Virus record (IMG/VR): IMGVR_UViG_3300008448_000141
Span: 1-49,084 of that record
From: a virus
Direction: 5' to 3' (one strand)
Length of the DNA: 49,084 nucleotides
Under the pieces are notes generated by a model that had not been told where the DNA came from, searched no databases, and saw only the letters and a program-made list of their open reading frames with translations. A program made the position numbers and the translations under genes. Below are positions 1-8,882 of the stretch, in pieces; positions within the stretch are counted from its first letter, which is position 1, and the number at the start of each line of letters is the position of its first letter.

Positions 1-1585
1 CTGTTCCTCCAGCGTTGCCTTGTCCAGCAGTTCCGGAACCACCAACAGCACCATTATCTGCACCACCTCCACCTGAACCACCAGATAAACCAGCATTTGA
101 AGTGGTATTAAGAACATGATTACCGCCGCCACCGCCACCTAAAGCGGTTGTTAAGAAAGCAGTTGTGTTCGAACCATTGGTTGCTCTTGTTGCACTTGTT
201 CCTGAATTTCCACCAGCACCAATAACAAAAGTATAAGTGTCATTTGGAAAAACTGTAGAAGATCCAGTAATTAATCCTCCTGCTCCACCACCTCCTCCAA
301 TGGGACCACCACCTCCGCCGCCAGCAACAATTAAATATTGAATGGTATAATTTTGTGAAGCAAGAGTTGCCCATGCAATTCCTGTATAAGTTTCTAATAC
401 ATTATTTGCTGAATTCCAAAGTATTGTTCCGTTTGCTATTCCAGAAGGTCTTGTATTTGCCGTCAATACAACATTTAATGATGTGGTATAGAAATTAATT
501 ATTGTTACTACATCATTTGCATTACATGGTGTGTCTAATATTATTGAAGTACCATTATTTGCAACATAATCGGTAGAAGGTAATCTTAAACCATTTCTAA
601 GAACATCAACACTATTAACATTATAAACTGTAGAGAATGAATTTTGATTTGCAGTAGCTACAAATTCTGCAATTGAACGGTGTGCAGGTGAAGAACCTGA
701 AAATTCTGGACCAGAAACATCTATCCAATAACTGCTACCACCATCATTTGTGTAACGATAGATAACATCTGTACCAGTTTCATACCATATATCACCAATA
801 ACTGGATTATCAGGAGGATTCTCTGAGGTTGTTGATCTTATACCACCACCGACAACATTGCCTGTAACAACTAAAGTATTATTTGAATTGTAGAAATTTA
901 AATTGGCTGTGTTTGAAATATATCCGGCAGAATTTACAGTTAATACATTATTGGCTGCAAAACCACCTAAAGATGTTATTCCACCACCTGTATTGGCTTT
1001 ATCGAAAGCTGCTTGTATTCTTGTATTTTGAGTGATGTTAACATTTTTAATTATATTAACTTCATCTTGTATTGCAATACCTGTGGCTAATGCAAGATTA
1101 GCTTGAGTAAATGCTGCTTGTGAATGTCCTTCAACAAAAGTAATTCTGGTATTTTGAGCAGTATTAACACCTTGAAGTATGACTGTATTTGATGCCGCAG
1201 TATTGGCTGTATCTCTAGCAACTTGATCTGGTGATGCGGCCGCAGCAGAATTTGCCTGATTATAAGCTGCCTGTGCAAAAGAATCTACAGATGTGATTCT
1301 TGTATTTTGCCAAACATCAACACCTTGTGTATAGATTGTATTTGAAGATGCAGTATTAGCTTGATCAAAGGCAGCTTGAATTTTTGTATTCTGTGATGCA
1401 ACTACACCTTGTGTGTAGATTGAATTTGCACTTGCTGTTGCTGCCAGAATTCTTGCAACATTATCTATTGATCCAGAAATAGTTGTGCCTATCCTAGTCC
1501 AAGTTCCTTCCGAACTTGAATATTCATATAGAATTCCATTTAGTGTGGCCTGTTGGCCATTAGTAGGTGAACTTGGAAAAGACAT
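1..1585 (-). CDS. Tail fibre with glycine-rich tip, 3' end outside window
   Basis: This frame opens at ATG 1585 and has no stop before base 1, so at least 528 codons are present and the C terminus is missing. Residues 1-33 (begins MSFPSSPTNGQ) form a short fibre-type module. About residues 40-195 carry TQGV..QNTRI and QAAF/AFDKAN repeats like those of the other fibres here, probably a trimeric shaft. Residues about 195-295 nearly duplicate a block of the 1270-aa fibre at 8883-12695. A beta module with VDVLRNG follows, then a Gly-rich domain (LIVAGGGGGG at about residue 420) of the kind used by phage adhesins for receptor contact. No clear Shine-Dalgarno precedes the ATG, which lies 8 nt after the stop of the 41-aa gene, so translational coupling is likely. 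Fibre identity is well supported; the receptor is unknown. Confidence 0.8.
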   Translation of the reverse strand, partial: MSFPSSPTNGQQATLNGILYEYSSSEGTWTRIGTTISGSIDNVARILAATASANSIYTQGVVASQNTKIQAAFDQANTASSNTIYTQGVDVWQNTRITSVDSFAQAAYNQANSAAAASPDQVARDTANTAASNTVILQGVNTAQNTRITFVEGHSQAAFTQANLALATGIAIQDEVNIIKNVNITQNTRIQAAFDKANTGGGITSLGGFAANNVLTVNSAGYISNTANLNFYNSNNTLVVTGNVVGGGIRSTTSENPPDNPVIGDIWYETGTDVIYRYTNDGGSSYWIDVSGPEFSGSSPAHRSIAEFVATANQNSFSTVYNVNSVDVLRNGLRLPSTDYVANNGTSIILDTPCNANDVVTIINFYTTSLNVVLTANTRPSGIANGTILWNSANNVLETYTGIAWATLASQNYTIQYLIVAGGGGGGPIGGGGGAGGLITGSSTVFPNDTYTFVIGAGGNSGTSATRATNGSNTTAFLTTALGGGGGGNHVLNTTSNAGLSGGSGGGGADNGAVGGSGTAGQGNAGGT

Positions 1586-1593
1586 TTATTTTT

Positions 1594-1719
1594 TTATTCT
1601 GATGTTACAACTTCTGACCAACTGGTCGTTTCTTCATTCCATCTATAATATTTTCCATCATTTTCGGCAACAATAACTTGTGTTACTGTACCACTTGTAA
1701 CTTTCGCAAAATGAGCCAT
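1594..1719 (-). CDS. Small 41-aa protein ahead of the fibre gene
   Basis: The reading frame encodes 41 residues starting MAHFAKVTSGTVTQVIVAEN and ending TSE before TAA. A strong Shine-Dalgarno (AAGGAGA) sits 8 nt before the ATG, and a late-promoter-like AATAAATA lies 27 nt upstream, so this is probably a real gene despite its size. Small phage proteins with a MAHFA....VTQVIV start are common next to fibre genes; their function is unknown to me. The position directly before the fibre at 1-1585 suggests an accessory or capping role. It could also be the detached N-terminal module of a longer protein. Confidence 0.6.
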   Translation of the reverse strand: MAHFAKVTSGTVTQVIVAENDGKYYRWNEETTSWSEVVTSE

Positions 1720-1745
1720 CTTTACAATCTCCTTGTATAATATAG

Positions 1746-1753
1746 TATTTATT
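1746..1753 (-). promoter_or_regulatory. Late-promoter-like AATAAATA
   Basis: The minus strand reads AATAAATA, one mismatch from the T4 late promoter TATAAATA, 27 nt before the ATG at 1719. It overlaps the stop of the upstream 951-aa gene. The octamer also occurs inside genes of this AT-rich window, so position is the main support. Confidence 0.3.
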
Positions 1754-4604
1754 CAGATCCCAAATAGCCAATTGGGCGTACAAAAACACTTGTATTTGCA
1801 GCAGTATTTGCAAACACAAAAGAATCTCCTAGTAAAAGTCTTACTGCACCTGTTCCGCCAACTTGATTAGATTCGATGATATTCGCTCCATATCCAAAAG
1901 TAACATTATATGGACTTGGTATATTAGCTACACTACCATCTTTTACTCCACCTGAATCTCCAGTATTTGATATACCATATAAAGCAACGCCACCACCAGT
2001 TGAATAATATATTCCTGATGATCCAGCACCACCAGTAGGGCCAGCACCACCATAAGTTCCTCCATCACCATTATAACCTCCGGCGCCACCGTAACCATAT
2101 TGTCCTGATCCTCCTCCTCCGTTGCCGCCGCTTGTTATAGCACCAACAGGCATAACTCCAGTTAAAGCTCGGCCTCCAAGCATATTTGATGAACCGCCTC
2201 CAGCTTCAATAATTCTTTGGCCATTTATGTAAATACTAGAGTTACTATTTGCATATACACCAGGAGTATTTTGTGAAACACCGGCTCTTAATGTTATAAT
2301 ATCACCTTGATTTACTGGATAATTTGAAACCCATTTCAATGCTCCTCCACCTCCATATTGATGTGGTGGACCAACAGTAACACCTGTACCACCAGCACCA
2401 ACACAAACTCCATGTAGATATCTTATGCCATATGGAACAACTACTGTAACATTACCGCTAGCAGTATTTCCTACAACAATTTTTTCATAGGATTGTATGT
2501 AATCTACCGCACCATTTGCAAATGCCGGTGTATATTTTAAAACTATTCCTGAATTTGCATCAGGATAATTTGCATTTGGTAAAGATACATACACTTCACC
2601 CGTTGTGACATCTTGGATAAGACTTGGATCTTGGCCAGCAATTGATTCTACTGCTTGGTTTGGTAATAAATGAGGAGTTATCCAATAACTATTTGCAGTA
2701 CTTACAAAAGAAGTATTTGATGTTGAAGAAATATCTCCATTTTCTCCTCTGATAACAACAAATGATGGTAAACCTGTATGTGATTCTGCTCTAATAGATC
2801 CAAAAGCAACATTTGAATACCCACTAGCAGGAGGAAATGCAGAAAAATAATTTAAAGATCCTGGTGTTGAAATACTACTACTTAATATTTTACCACCATA
2901 AGAATCATATTGTTTTAAAGTCCATGTACCTGAAAAATTATCATATTTTAACATCTCTAATGTACTAAGTGATGAGTTGGATCTTTGATAAAGTCCATAA
3001 AAAATATCTTCTTCATCTTCATGACAAGAAACTTGAACTGATATTGTTGTAGAATTTCCTGTTACAGGTGAACGATCAAATGTTTTTGTCCAACTTGTTC
3101 CATTTGTTGTTGGATTACTGTTAGTTAATATTATAATTCTACCACCATCAGTTACCGATGGTGTAGTTGTATCATTCTCATTTGAATATAACGCAATGTG
3201 TTTTCCTGTATTAGATATCTTTGCACCTTTAAAATGCAATGATCCACCGCTTGCAACACCACTAGCATTGGTTGAACTACCTATATTGCCACTACTCAAT
3301 GTTGATACGTGAGACCAAGTATTTGCATTTGTATTCGCTCTTCTGTAGATAGAAACGGCAGAAGAATTTCCAATAAGCATAATTAAACCGTCATTACTTA
3401 CAGACATTGGACAAGATTCATTTAATACAGTACTATATGCTTCATATGTGTATGTTGATTGTGGTACATACATATACTGTGTTTGTGACCAATCATTATT
3501 TGCACTATTTTTTTGAAAAACCAAAAAAGATTTTCCATAATATATAGCACCAGATCCATCAGAATATTGGCCAATCAAATAATTTACTGAAGATATTAAT
3601 GTATTATAGGAAAGCATTATTCCACCTATACCTAATCCCCAATAAATACCACGTTGATATCCTCCCACGGGCGTGCCCGGACCAATAACTGGCCATACGC
3701 TAACACCAGAAGGAAGACCAATTTTATATAAAAAAGTTGGATTTCCATAATCTGATGTTTCATATATGTAAATAGATGTATTTGGAGCTACAGTAACGCC
3801 ATAAGTATAATTAGCAACTGATACAAAAGAATTTGCGTGTTGAGATAAACCTGTTATTGCTAATTTTCCATTGTGTGCAGTAATTCTTCTTCCAAATTGT
3901 GCATTTGCTTGAGAACCGCTTATAAAAGGCACAGTTGATTGTCCTGTCAGTCTAAAACCAACCGCATAATCTAAAAGAACAAAACTTAATCTTATTGTTG
4001 TTCTTGCAATTGATATATTAGATCCGTCTGATGCAGTAAATGTAACAACAAATACACCAGCATTGTTTGCTTCTGTTGATGGTGTAATTGTAAATACATT
4101 ATTAAGTTGTGATATTGTTGCTGTGTTTGCTAATGAACCACCGGTGACTGCGTAACTCCATATAACATTTGAACCTTCTGGATCAACAGCAGTTAGAGTA
4201 ATGACTGTTGGTGTTCCATCTGTCGATAAACGATAAGAAGAATTTGGTCCTATTGTTATTGCTGGTGCACCAGTTGGTGTTGTAGCAGTAGATATTAGAT
4301 ACCAAACTGTACCATTCCAAATATAAACGCTACTTGTATCTGTTGCAAAAGCTTGTTGGCCTACATTAGCAGATGCAGGAAAAGAAGAAACATTAGAGTA
4401 CAAAGACATTCCAACACCAATTTCATTGCTGGTACCTGCAATTGCACCCCAATCAGTTGTAAATCCTTCAAAACCAGAAGTTTGTGTATTGTAACGAAAA
4501 TAATTAGGTACACCTGTTGGTCGTTGTGCAGTATTTCCACTAGGTACACTAATAGAAGAATTTGCTTTAATTAAATCTGCCAAATCTCTTGCTCGACTAA
4601 CCAT
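1749..4604 (-). CDS. Large adhesin with propeller-like centre and Gly-rich tip
   Basis: This 951-aa protein begins MVSRARDLADLIKAN, a fibre N terminus of the S/A-RDLA(D/N)L type also seen at 22551-23438 (KAANLANL). Residues about 107-210 look like a cadherin or Ig-like beta domain (VDPEGSNVIWSY). Residues about 215-700 contain repeated strands such as MSVSNDGLIMLIG and KISNTGKHIALYS, each followed by IYxR or IIIL strands, suggesting a beta-propeller. Residues about 755-945 are very Gly-rich (SGGNGGGGSGQYGYGGAGG). This domain opens with VPYGIRYLHGVCVGAGG, homologous to the tip of the 470-aa fibre at 23449-24861. The protein probably binds the host surface. It lies 12 nt after the LamG adhesin gene and is likely co-expressed with it. 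The propeller assignment is inferred from pattern only. Confidence 0.8.
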   Translation of the reverse strand: MVSRARDLADLIKANSSISVPSGNTAQRPTGVPNYFRYNTQTSGFEGFTTDWGAIAGTSNEIGVGMSLYSNVSSFPASANVGQQAFATDTSSVYIWNGTVWYLISTATTPTGAPAITIGPNSSYRLSTDGTPTVITLTAVDPEGSNVIWSYAVTGGSLANTATISQLNNVFTITPSTEANNAGVFVVTFTASDGSNISIARTTIRLSFVLLDYAVGFRLTGQSTVPFISGSQANAQFGRRITAHNGKLAITGLSQHANSFVSVANYTYGVTVAPNTSIYIYETSDYGNPTFLYKIGLPSGVSVWPVIGPGTPVGGYQRGIYWGLGIGGIMLSYNTLISSVNYLIGQYSDGSGAIYYGKSFLVFQKNSANNDWSQTQYMYVPQSTYTYEAYSTVLNESCPMSVSNDGLIMLIGNSSAVSIYRRANTNANTWSHVSTLSSGNIGSSTNASGVASGGSLHFKGAKISNTGKHIALYSNENDTTTPSVTDGGRIIILTNSNPTTNGTSWTKTFDRSPVTGNSTTISVQVSCHEDEEDIFYGLYQRSNSSLSTLEMLKYDNFSGTWTLKQYDSYGGKILSSSISTPGSLNYFSAFPPASGYSNVAFGSIRAESHTGLPSFVVIRGENGDISSTSNTSFVSTANSYWITPHLLPNQAVESIAGQDPSLIQDVTTGEVYVSLPNANYPDANSGIVLKYTPAFANGAVDYIQSYEKIVVGNTASGNVTVVVPYGIRYLHGVCVGAGGTGVTVGPPHQYGGGGALKWVSNYPVNQGDIITLRAGVSQNTPGVYANSNSSIYINGQRIIEAGGGSSNMLGGRALTGVMPVGAITSGGNGGGGSGQYGYGGAGGYNGDGGTYGGAGPTGGAGSSGIYYSTGGGVALYGISNTGDSGGVKDGSVANIPSPYNVTFGYGANIIESNQVGGTGAVRLLLGDSFVFANTAANTSVFVRPIGYLGSE

Positions 4605-4616
4605 AGTTTTTCTCTT

Positions 4617-7600
4617 TTATTGTGTTAAAAATGTTAATGTTGGTGCAGTAAAGTTTGCAGTATATCTAGCAAATCTAGTGATACGGAGATCATCAATATA
4701 ACCATTGGTGTCTGCTGTAACAGATCCATTGTAAAATTCTGCGCCAATATAACAAGCACCGCTAAATGTAGATGAAGAAGACCATGTGCTACCAGAGGCT
4801 GTACCGTTTACATATAGTGTTACAGTAGATCCAGATCTTACTACAGCAATATGAATCCAAGTTTGTCTTGTAGCAGCTGCTCCTGTTATTCTTATTGCGC
4901 CACTACTATATACTGTCCAATTACCTCCTGATACATATATTTCAATACCAGAAGCACCAACAGAATCTCCTAAAGTACAAAGTCTGTAATTACCAGTAGC
5001 ATTCAAATAAGCCCACCCTTCAATAGTAAAATCTCCTGATAATGTAAAAATATCTAAAGCTCGACTAAAAATATAATCTCCAGAACCATCAAATGTTAAT
5101 GAACCTGTGCCAAATTTTTTAGTGGAATTTAAACTAACATTACCAACAGTTTCCATAACATTGCGAGAAGTTATATCAACTATTCCCATAGTGTTCATAT
5201 TAGATAGATAATTAATACCAGAGTCATTTGGAAATGTTTGAAGTGCTGGGGTGAAGTCAGCAGTGTATTTTGCAACACCAGTTTGTATTTTAACTGATGA
5301 AATATATCCTGTGTAATAACCACTTAATGCTCCATCATATGGACCACCAACAGCGACTTTAAATGTTCTTGGTTGTAATGATGATTGTTGAACTCTATAT
5401 GTGTCCAAACTTTGTGCTAATGTTATTGGAGTTACAGAAGAAAGTCCATTGACAAAAATTCTAAGCGTATTGCTTGAATCTCTTGTTATTGCTATGTGAC
5501 TCCATTCATTAATTTTTATTGGATTAGATGTAGCAGTTGTTCCACCATGGGAATTCCATACACCAGTAGAGTAACTAAATCCTATAAAACCACTGGTGTT
5601 GATGTTTAAAAACCAACCTCCATTGTCTCCAGTTTGCCAATAAAATCTTGACATTATATTGGTGTTTAATGATAGAGGATATATCCACAGTTCTATAGTA
5701 AAAGGTCCAGTTGTTATTAATCCACTATCTGTACTATTTGTCTGTAAGTAATCTGATCCATCAAAGTATGCAGATCCACCATGTGTTGCCAAAGAATATA
5801 CATCGGTTGGCTTAAATGGAGAAAAATTAACAACTTTAGTATCACCGTTTCTAGTAATAGTAAAATTATTACTAGAATAATCTTTAAATCTATTAGATTG
5901 GCACATCAACAAAGATGTATTTGCAATCGCTGTTAATTCAGAAGTTGGTGGAGTAAATGCAGATGTATAAACAGCAGTTCCATTTACAACACGTAAATTA
6001 CTAATATACCCAGTAAAAGGAAGATCTGCACTGCTTCTATTACCAAGCATTAAATCTGCGACGTTCGGAAAAGTAGTAGACTGTGTATTTGAAGCTCTCT
6101 CAACCCCATCGATGTATATCTTTAGAGTTCCAGAGTTTTTAACTATTGCAATATGATGCCATCTGTTAACTGAAGTTGAATTAGCTGGCGTGCTTAATTG
6201 CGGGAATCCTGCATGACCTTGACCACCAACCACAAAATTTGTATTATTTAATGAGAAAACTGATCCGTTACTATTTCCACTTGCGTCAGTAGACATAATC
6301 AGACTATATGCTGCGGCAGAAGTAGCTGTTTTAAATGCCCAAAATTCTATTGTCCAAGCACTGGCAGCGCTTAAATCTGTTAGAACTGTTCTAGATAAGG
6401 TTAATGTATCTCCAGATCCATCAAAGAAATTACTCCATCTTGCTGGACTAAACGGAGAAAATGATCCCATTGAAGGATTACCATTTCGTGTTACATTATT
6501 TCTTAACGCAGATTCATCAATAAATGTATGGTTATTAATTGATTGAAAATTTTGTAATGTTAACACCGCAGTATTTGCAACGGCTGTTAATTGAGATGTG
6601 GGAGGAGTAAAATTTGATGTGTAAAGAGAAGTACCTCTAACATATCTAAAATTAGACATATAACCTGCTACTGGTTCTCCTCCGTTGCTTTGTGCTCCAA
6701 GCATTAAAGGATTAGCCTGATCAACTAAAGACACACCTGCACTTGATAATGTTATAGTTGTTCCTAGAACACCATTTAAAAATCCTCTTACAGTTTGTCC
6801 AGATCTTGTTATTGCAACGTGATTCCATGCGTTCAATGTCATTGTACCACATGAATAATTACTATTTACGCCATGTACATCCCAAGCTGATCCAGTATAA
6901 CTTAAAAAGATATAAAATCCAAGATTGCGTTGAGCAAAGTAAAAGGCACCATAACCTGTTCCATTTTTACTAAACCACGCATAATATGTATTACTTGCAT
7001 TAGATGTTGGATATATCCATGCCTCTATTGTCCAATCTAGATTGCTAGGTTCTAAAGCAGCATTGTCCGCAATAGTTATATAATCACCAGAACCATCAAA
7101 GAAACCTGATCCTGTTGTAGTATCTGTTTCTGTAAAAGGACCAAATGTTAAAACTTTAACATCACCGTTTTTAGTTATAGTAAAAGCATTAGTAGAATTG
7201 TCAATCAAACGATTTGATTGACAGGTCAGCAACGAGGTGTTAGTTATGTTGGTTAACGGTGCCGTGGGTGGCAAAAATATGGTTGCGCCAACAGTTGTGC
7301 TTGATGTTTGGTACGCGGCTGGAACCGAACCCTTTACCGACCGAAGGTTTGAAATGTTTCCATTCCAAAAATATACGTTTCCGTAACTAGCACCTACTCT
7401 ATTTGTTGTGCTTGAAAGATTTGAAGATGATGTGAAAGTACCACCCAATACGCCATTAACAAACAACCTAAACACTCCACTCTGTCTTGTAGCACAAACG
7501 TGAAACCAAGTGTTTTTAGTGCAAACAATACTTGTCATTAAGTTTTGGACGTCTTGTCCCAAGTAAAAATAACCGTTTGTGATGTTTATAGAGATATTAA

Positions 7601-8543
7601 ATCCATCTGTGAATGGAGAACTTCCACTACGACTATCAAAAATAAATGAGTAATCAGAGAATGTGCCTGTGTAATACACCCATGCTTCTACACAAACATC
7701 ACCTGTTCCTGCATTAGTTACGCCACCAGTGGTAATAAGATAATCTCCCGTACCATCAAAATAATTACTCCAATTTGTATCGTATGGACTAAAGGTGTGA
7801 GGTTTGGTATCACCACTAATAGTTGCAGAAAAACCATTTGGAGATACATCTGTAACAAAACTATTACTATCTCCATTAATTGCTAATACTGTTCTGTTGA
7901 AGTATTCATCTGTAGAAGTTACAGTTAATGTAATTAGAAACTGAAAAGATTGTAATTGTGCATCAGAAATAATAACTGTAAATTGATAAATTCCGTCTAC
8001 GGTTGAACCAGATATTAATCCTGAAGAAGATAAAGATAATCCGGCAGGTAATGTACTACCAGATTGCAATTCATAAGTCAATGGTGCGTCACCTGTTCCA
8101 ACAAGTTGAACAGAAACCGTTAATGGTGTTGTTGTGACATAAGATGTTTGAGTAAAATCTGGAGTACCACTTACTAATAAACCTGGTGCCCAAATTGCAC
8201 CTGAATTATCAGGATTAAAAACAAATATGTTTGTGTTACCAAGTCCAGATGCAGTTGGTAATGCAACACGAAGCTCTGTTGAGTTTACATATGTTACATT
8301 TGCCGAAACAACTTTTGAACCAGAAACAAATACATTTGCAGAAGAATTAAAACCTGTTCCAACAATCTTTATATATGAATTAGTTGTTGCTACAGCAGTA
8401 TCATCTAAATTATTAAAATTACTATCAGTAACAATAATTGATGTAATTGCTACAGAGCCAGCACCAATACCTCCACCACCTGTTCTGCTATTGGTGAATG
8501 TAAAATTGGAAACACGATTCTGGCTTGCTGTTTTTAATGACAT
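4617..8543 (-). CDS. Giant adhesin with IPT, Ig and five LamG-type domains
   Basis: This 1308-aa protein has an IPT/TIG-like domain at about residues 30-120 (YIKIVGTGFNSSANVFVSG) and a putative Ig domain at about 125-215 (LPAGLSLSSSGLISG). Five concanavalin-type LamG domains follow, beginning near residues 259, 480, 705, 922 and 1150. Each starts with a (Y/F)FDGSGDY-like strand followed by (T/V)IE(A/F/L/G)W and later W.H(I/V/C)A..R and VNG. Linkers between copies repeat the pattern NxFTITxNGDxKVxxFxPF. LamG folds commonly bind glycans, so a host polysaccharide is the likely target. The start overlaps the stop of the 109-aa gene as TAATG. Base composition is visibly more GC-rich near 7200-7330, suggesting a mosaic origin. 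Confidence 0.85.
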   Translation of the reverse strand: MSLKTASQNRVSNFTFTNSRTGGGGIGAGSVAITSIIVTDSNFNNLDDTAVATTNSYIKIVGTGFNSSANVFVSGSKVVSANVTYVNSTELRVALPTASGLGNTNIFVFNPDNSGAIWAPGLLVSGTPDFTQTSYVTTTPLTVSVQLVGTGDAPLTYELQSGSTLPAGLSLSSSGLISGSTVDGIYQFTVIISDAQLQSFQFLITLTVTSTDEYFNRTVLAINGDSNSFVTDVSPNGFSATISGDTKPHTFSPYDTNWSNYFDGTGDYLITTGGVTNAGTGDVCVEAWVYYTGTFSDYSFIFDSRSGSSPFTDGFNISINITNGYFYLGQDVQNLMTSIVCTKNTWFHVCATRQSGVFRLFVNGVLGGTFTSSSNLSSTTNRVGASYGNVYFWNGNISNLRSVKGSVPAAYQTSSTTVGATIFLPPTAPLTNITNTSLLTCQSNRLIDNSTNAFTITKNGDVKVLTFGPFTETDTTTGSGFFDGSGDYITIADNAALEPSNLDWTIEAWIYPTSNASNTYYAWFSKNGTGYGAFYFAQRNLGFYIFLSYTGSAWDVHGVNSNYSCGTMTLNAWNHVAITRSGQTVRGFLNGVLGTTITLSSAGVSLVDQANPLMLGAQSNGGEPVAGYMSNFRYVRGTSLYTSNFTPPTSQLTAVANTAVLTLQNFQSINNHTFIDESALRNNVTRNGNPSMGSFSPFSPARWSNFFDGSGDTLTLSRTVLTDLSAASAWTIEFWAFKTATSAAAYSLIMSTDASGNSNGSVFSLNNTNFVVGGQGHAGFPQLSTPANSTSVNRWHHIAIVKNSGTLKIYIDGVERASNTQSTTFPNVADLMLGNRSSADLPFTGYISNLRVVNGTAVYTSAFTPPTSELTAIANTSLLMCQSNRFKDYSSNNFTITRNGDTKVVNFSPFKPTDVYSLATHGGSAYFDGSDYLQTNSTDSGLITTGPFTIELWIYPLSLNTNIMSRFYWQTGDNGGWFLNINTSGFIGFSYSTGVWNSHGGTTATSNPIKINEWSHIAITRDSSNTLRIFVNGLSSVTPITLAQSLDTYRVQQSSLQPRTFKVAVGGPYDGALSGYYTGYISSVKIQTGVAKYTADFTPALQTFPNDSGINYLSNMNTMGIVDITSRNVMETVGNVSLNSTKKFGTGSLTFDGSGDYIFSRALDIFTLSGDFTIEGWAYLNATGNYRLCTLGDSVGASGIEIYVSGGNWTVYSSGAIRITGAAATRQTWIHIAVVRSGSTVTLYVNGTASGSTWSSSSTFSGACYIGAEFYNGSVTADTNGYIDDLRITRFARYTANFTAPTLTFLTQ

Positions 8544-8872
8544 TAATTAATCTCACTACCAAACGCACTAAAACTAATATTATTTGAAGATGAATTACAG
8601 GTTAAAACATCTGAGTTTGCAAGTGTTATACCAAGAGTCATAGCAACCATATCATTTGCTGGTACAGTTGTATTGTATGCAATGTAGTGTTTGTTAGCTA
8701 ATGTTTCTCCGCTTGGCCTAACTGCCACACTAAAGGCACCAGATGAACTTGAAAGATTGCATATGGTTACTGTACTGACCACGGCTGAAGTTGCACTAGG
8801 TACAGTATATATTGTGTTAGCCACATTAGCAGTTGGATTTATTTGTCCTAAAACTTTGTATGAAATTCCCAT
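8543..8872 (-). CDS. Small beta-sandwich tail-associated protein (109 aa)
   Basis: The protein shares a pattern with the 111-aa product at 24873-25208: IYTVP...., then a hydrophobic strand ending in N, HYIAYNTTVPANDMV, and a late GxxLANSDVLTCNSSS strand. Such about 110-aa all-beta proteins are frequent next to fibre genes of aquatic T4-like phages, but their role is not established. Its stop overlaps the ATG of the LamG adhesin gene (TAATG), so the two are translationally coupled, which suggests a partner or cap. An exact TATAAATA lies upstream. Confidence 0.7.
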   Translation of the reverse strand: MGISYKVLGQINPTANVANTIYTVPSATSAVVSTVTICNLSSSSGAFSVAVRPSGETLANKHYIAYNTTVPANDMVAMTLGITLANSDVLTCNSSSNNISFSAFGSEIN

Positions 8873-8882
8873 TTGTTATCCT

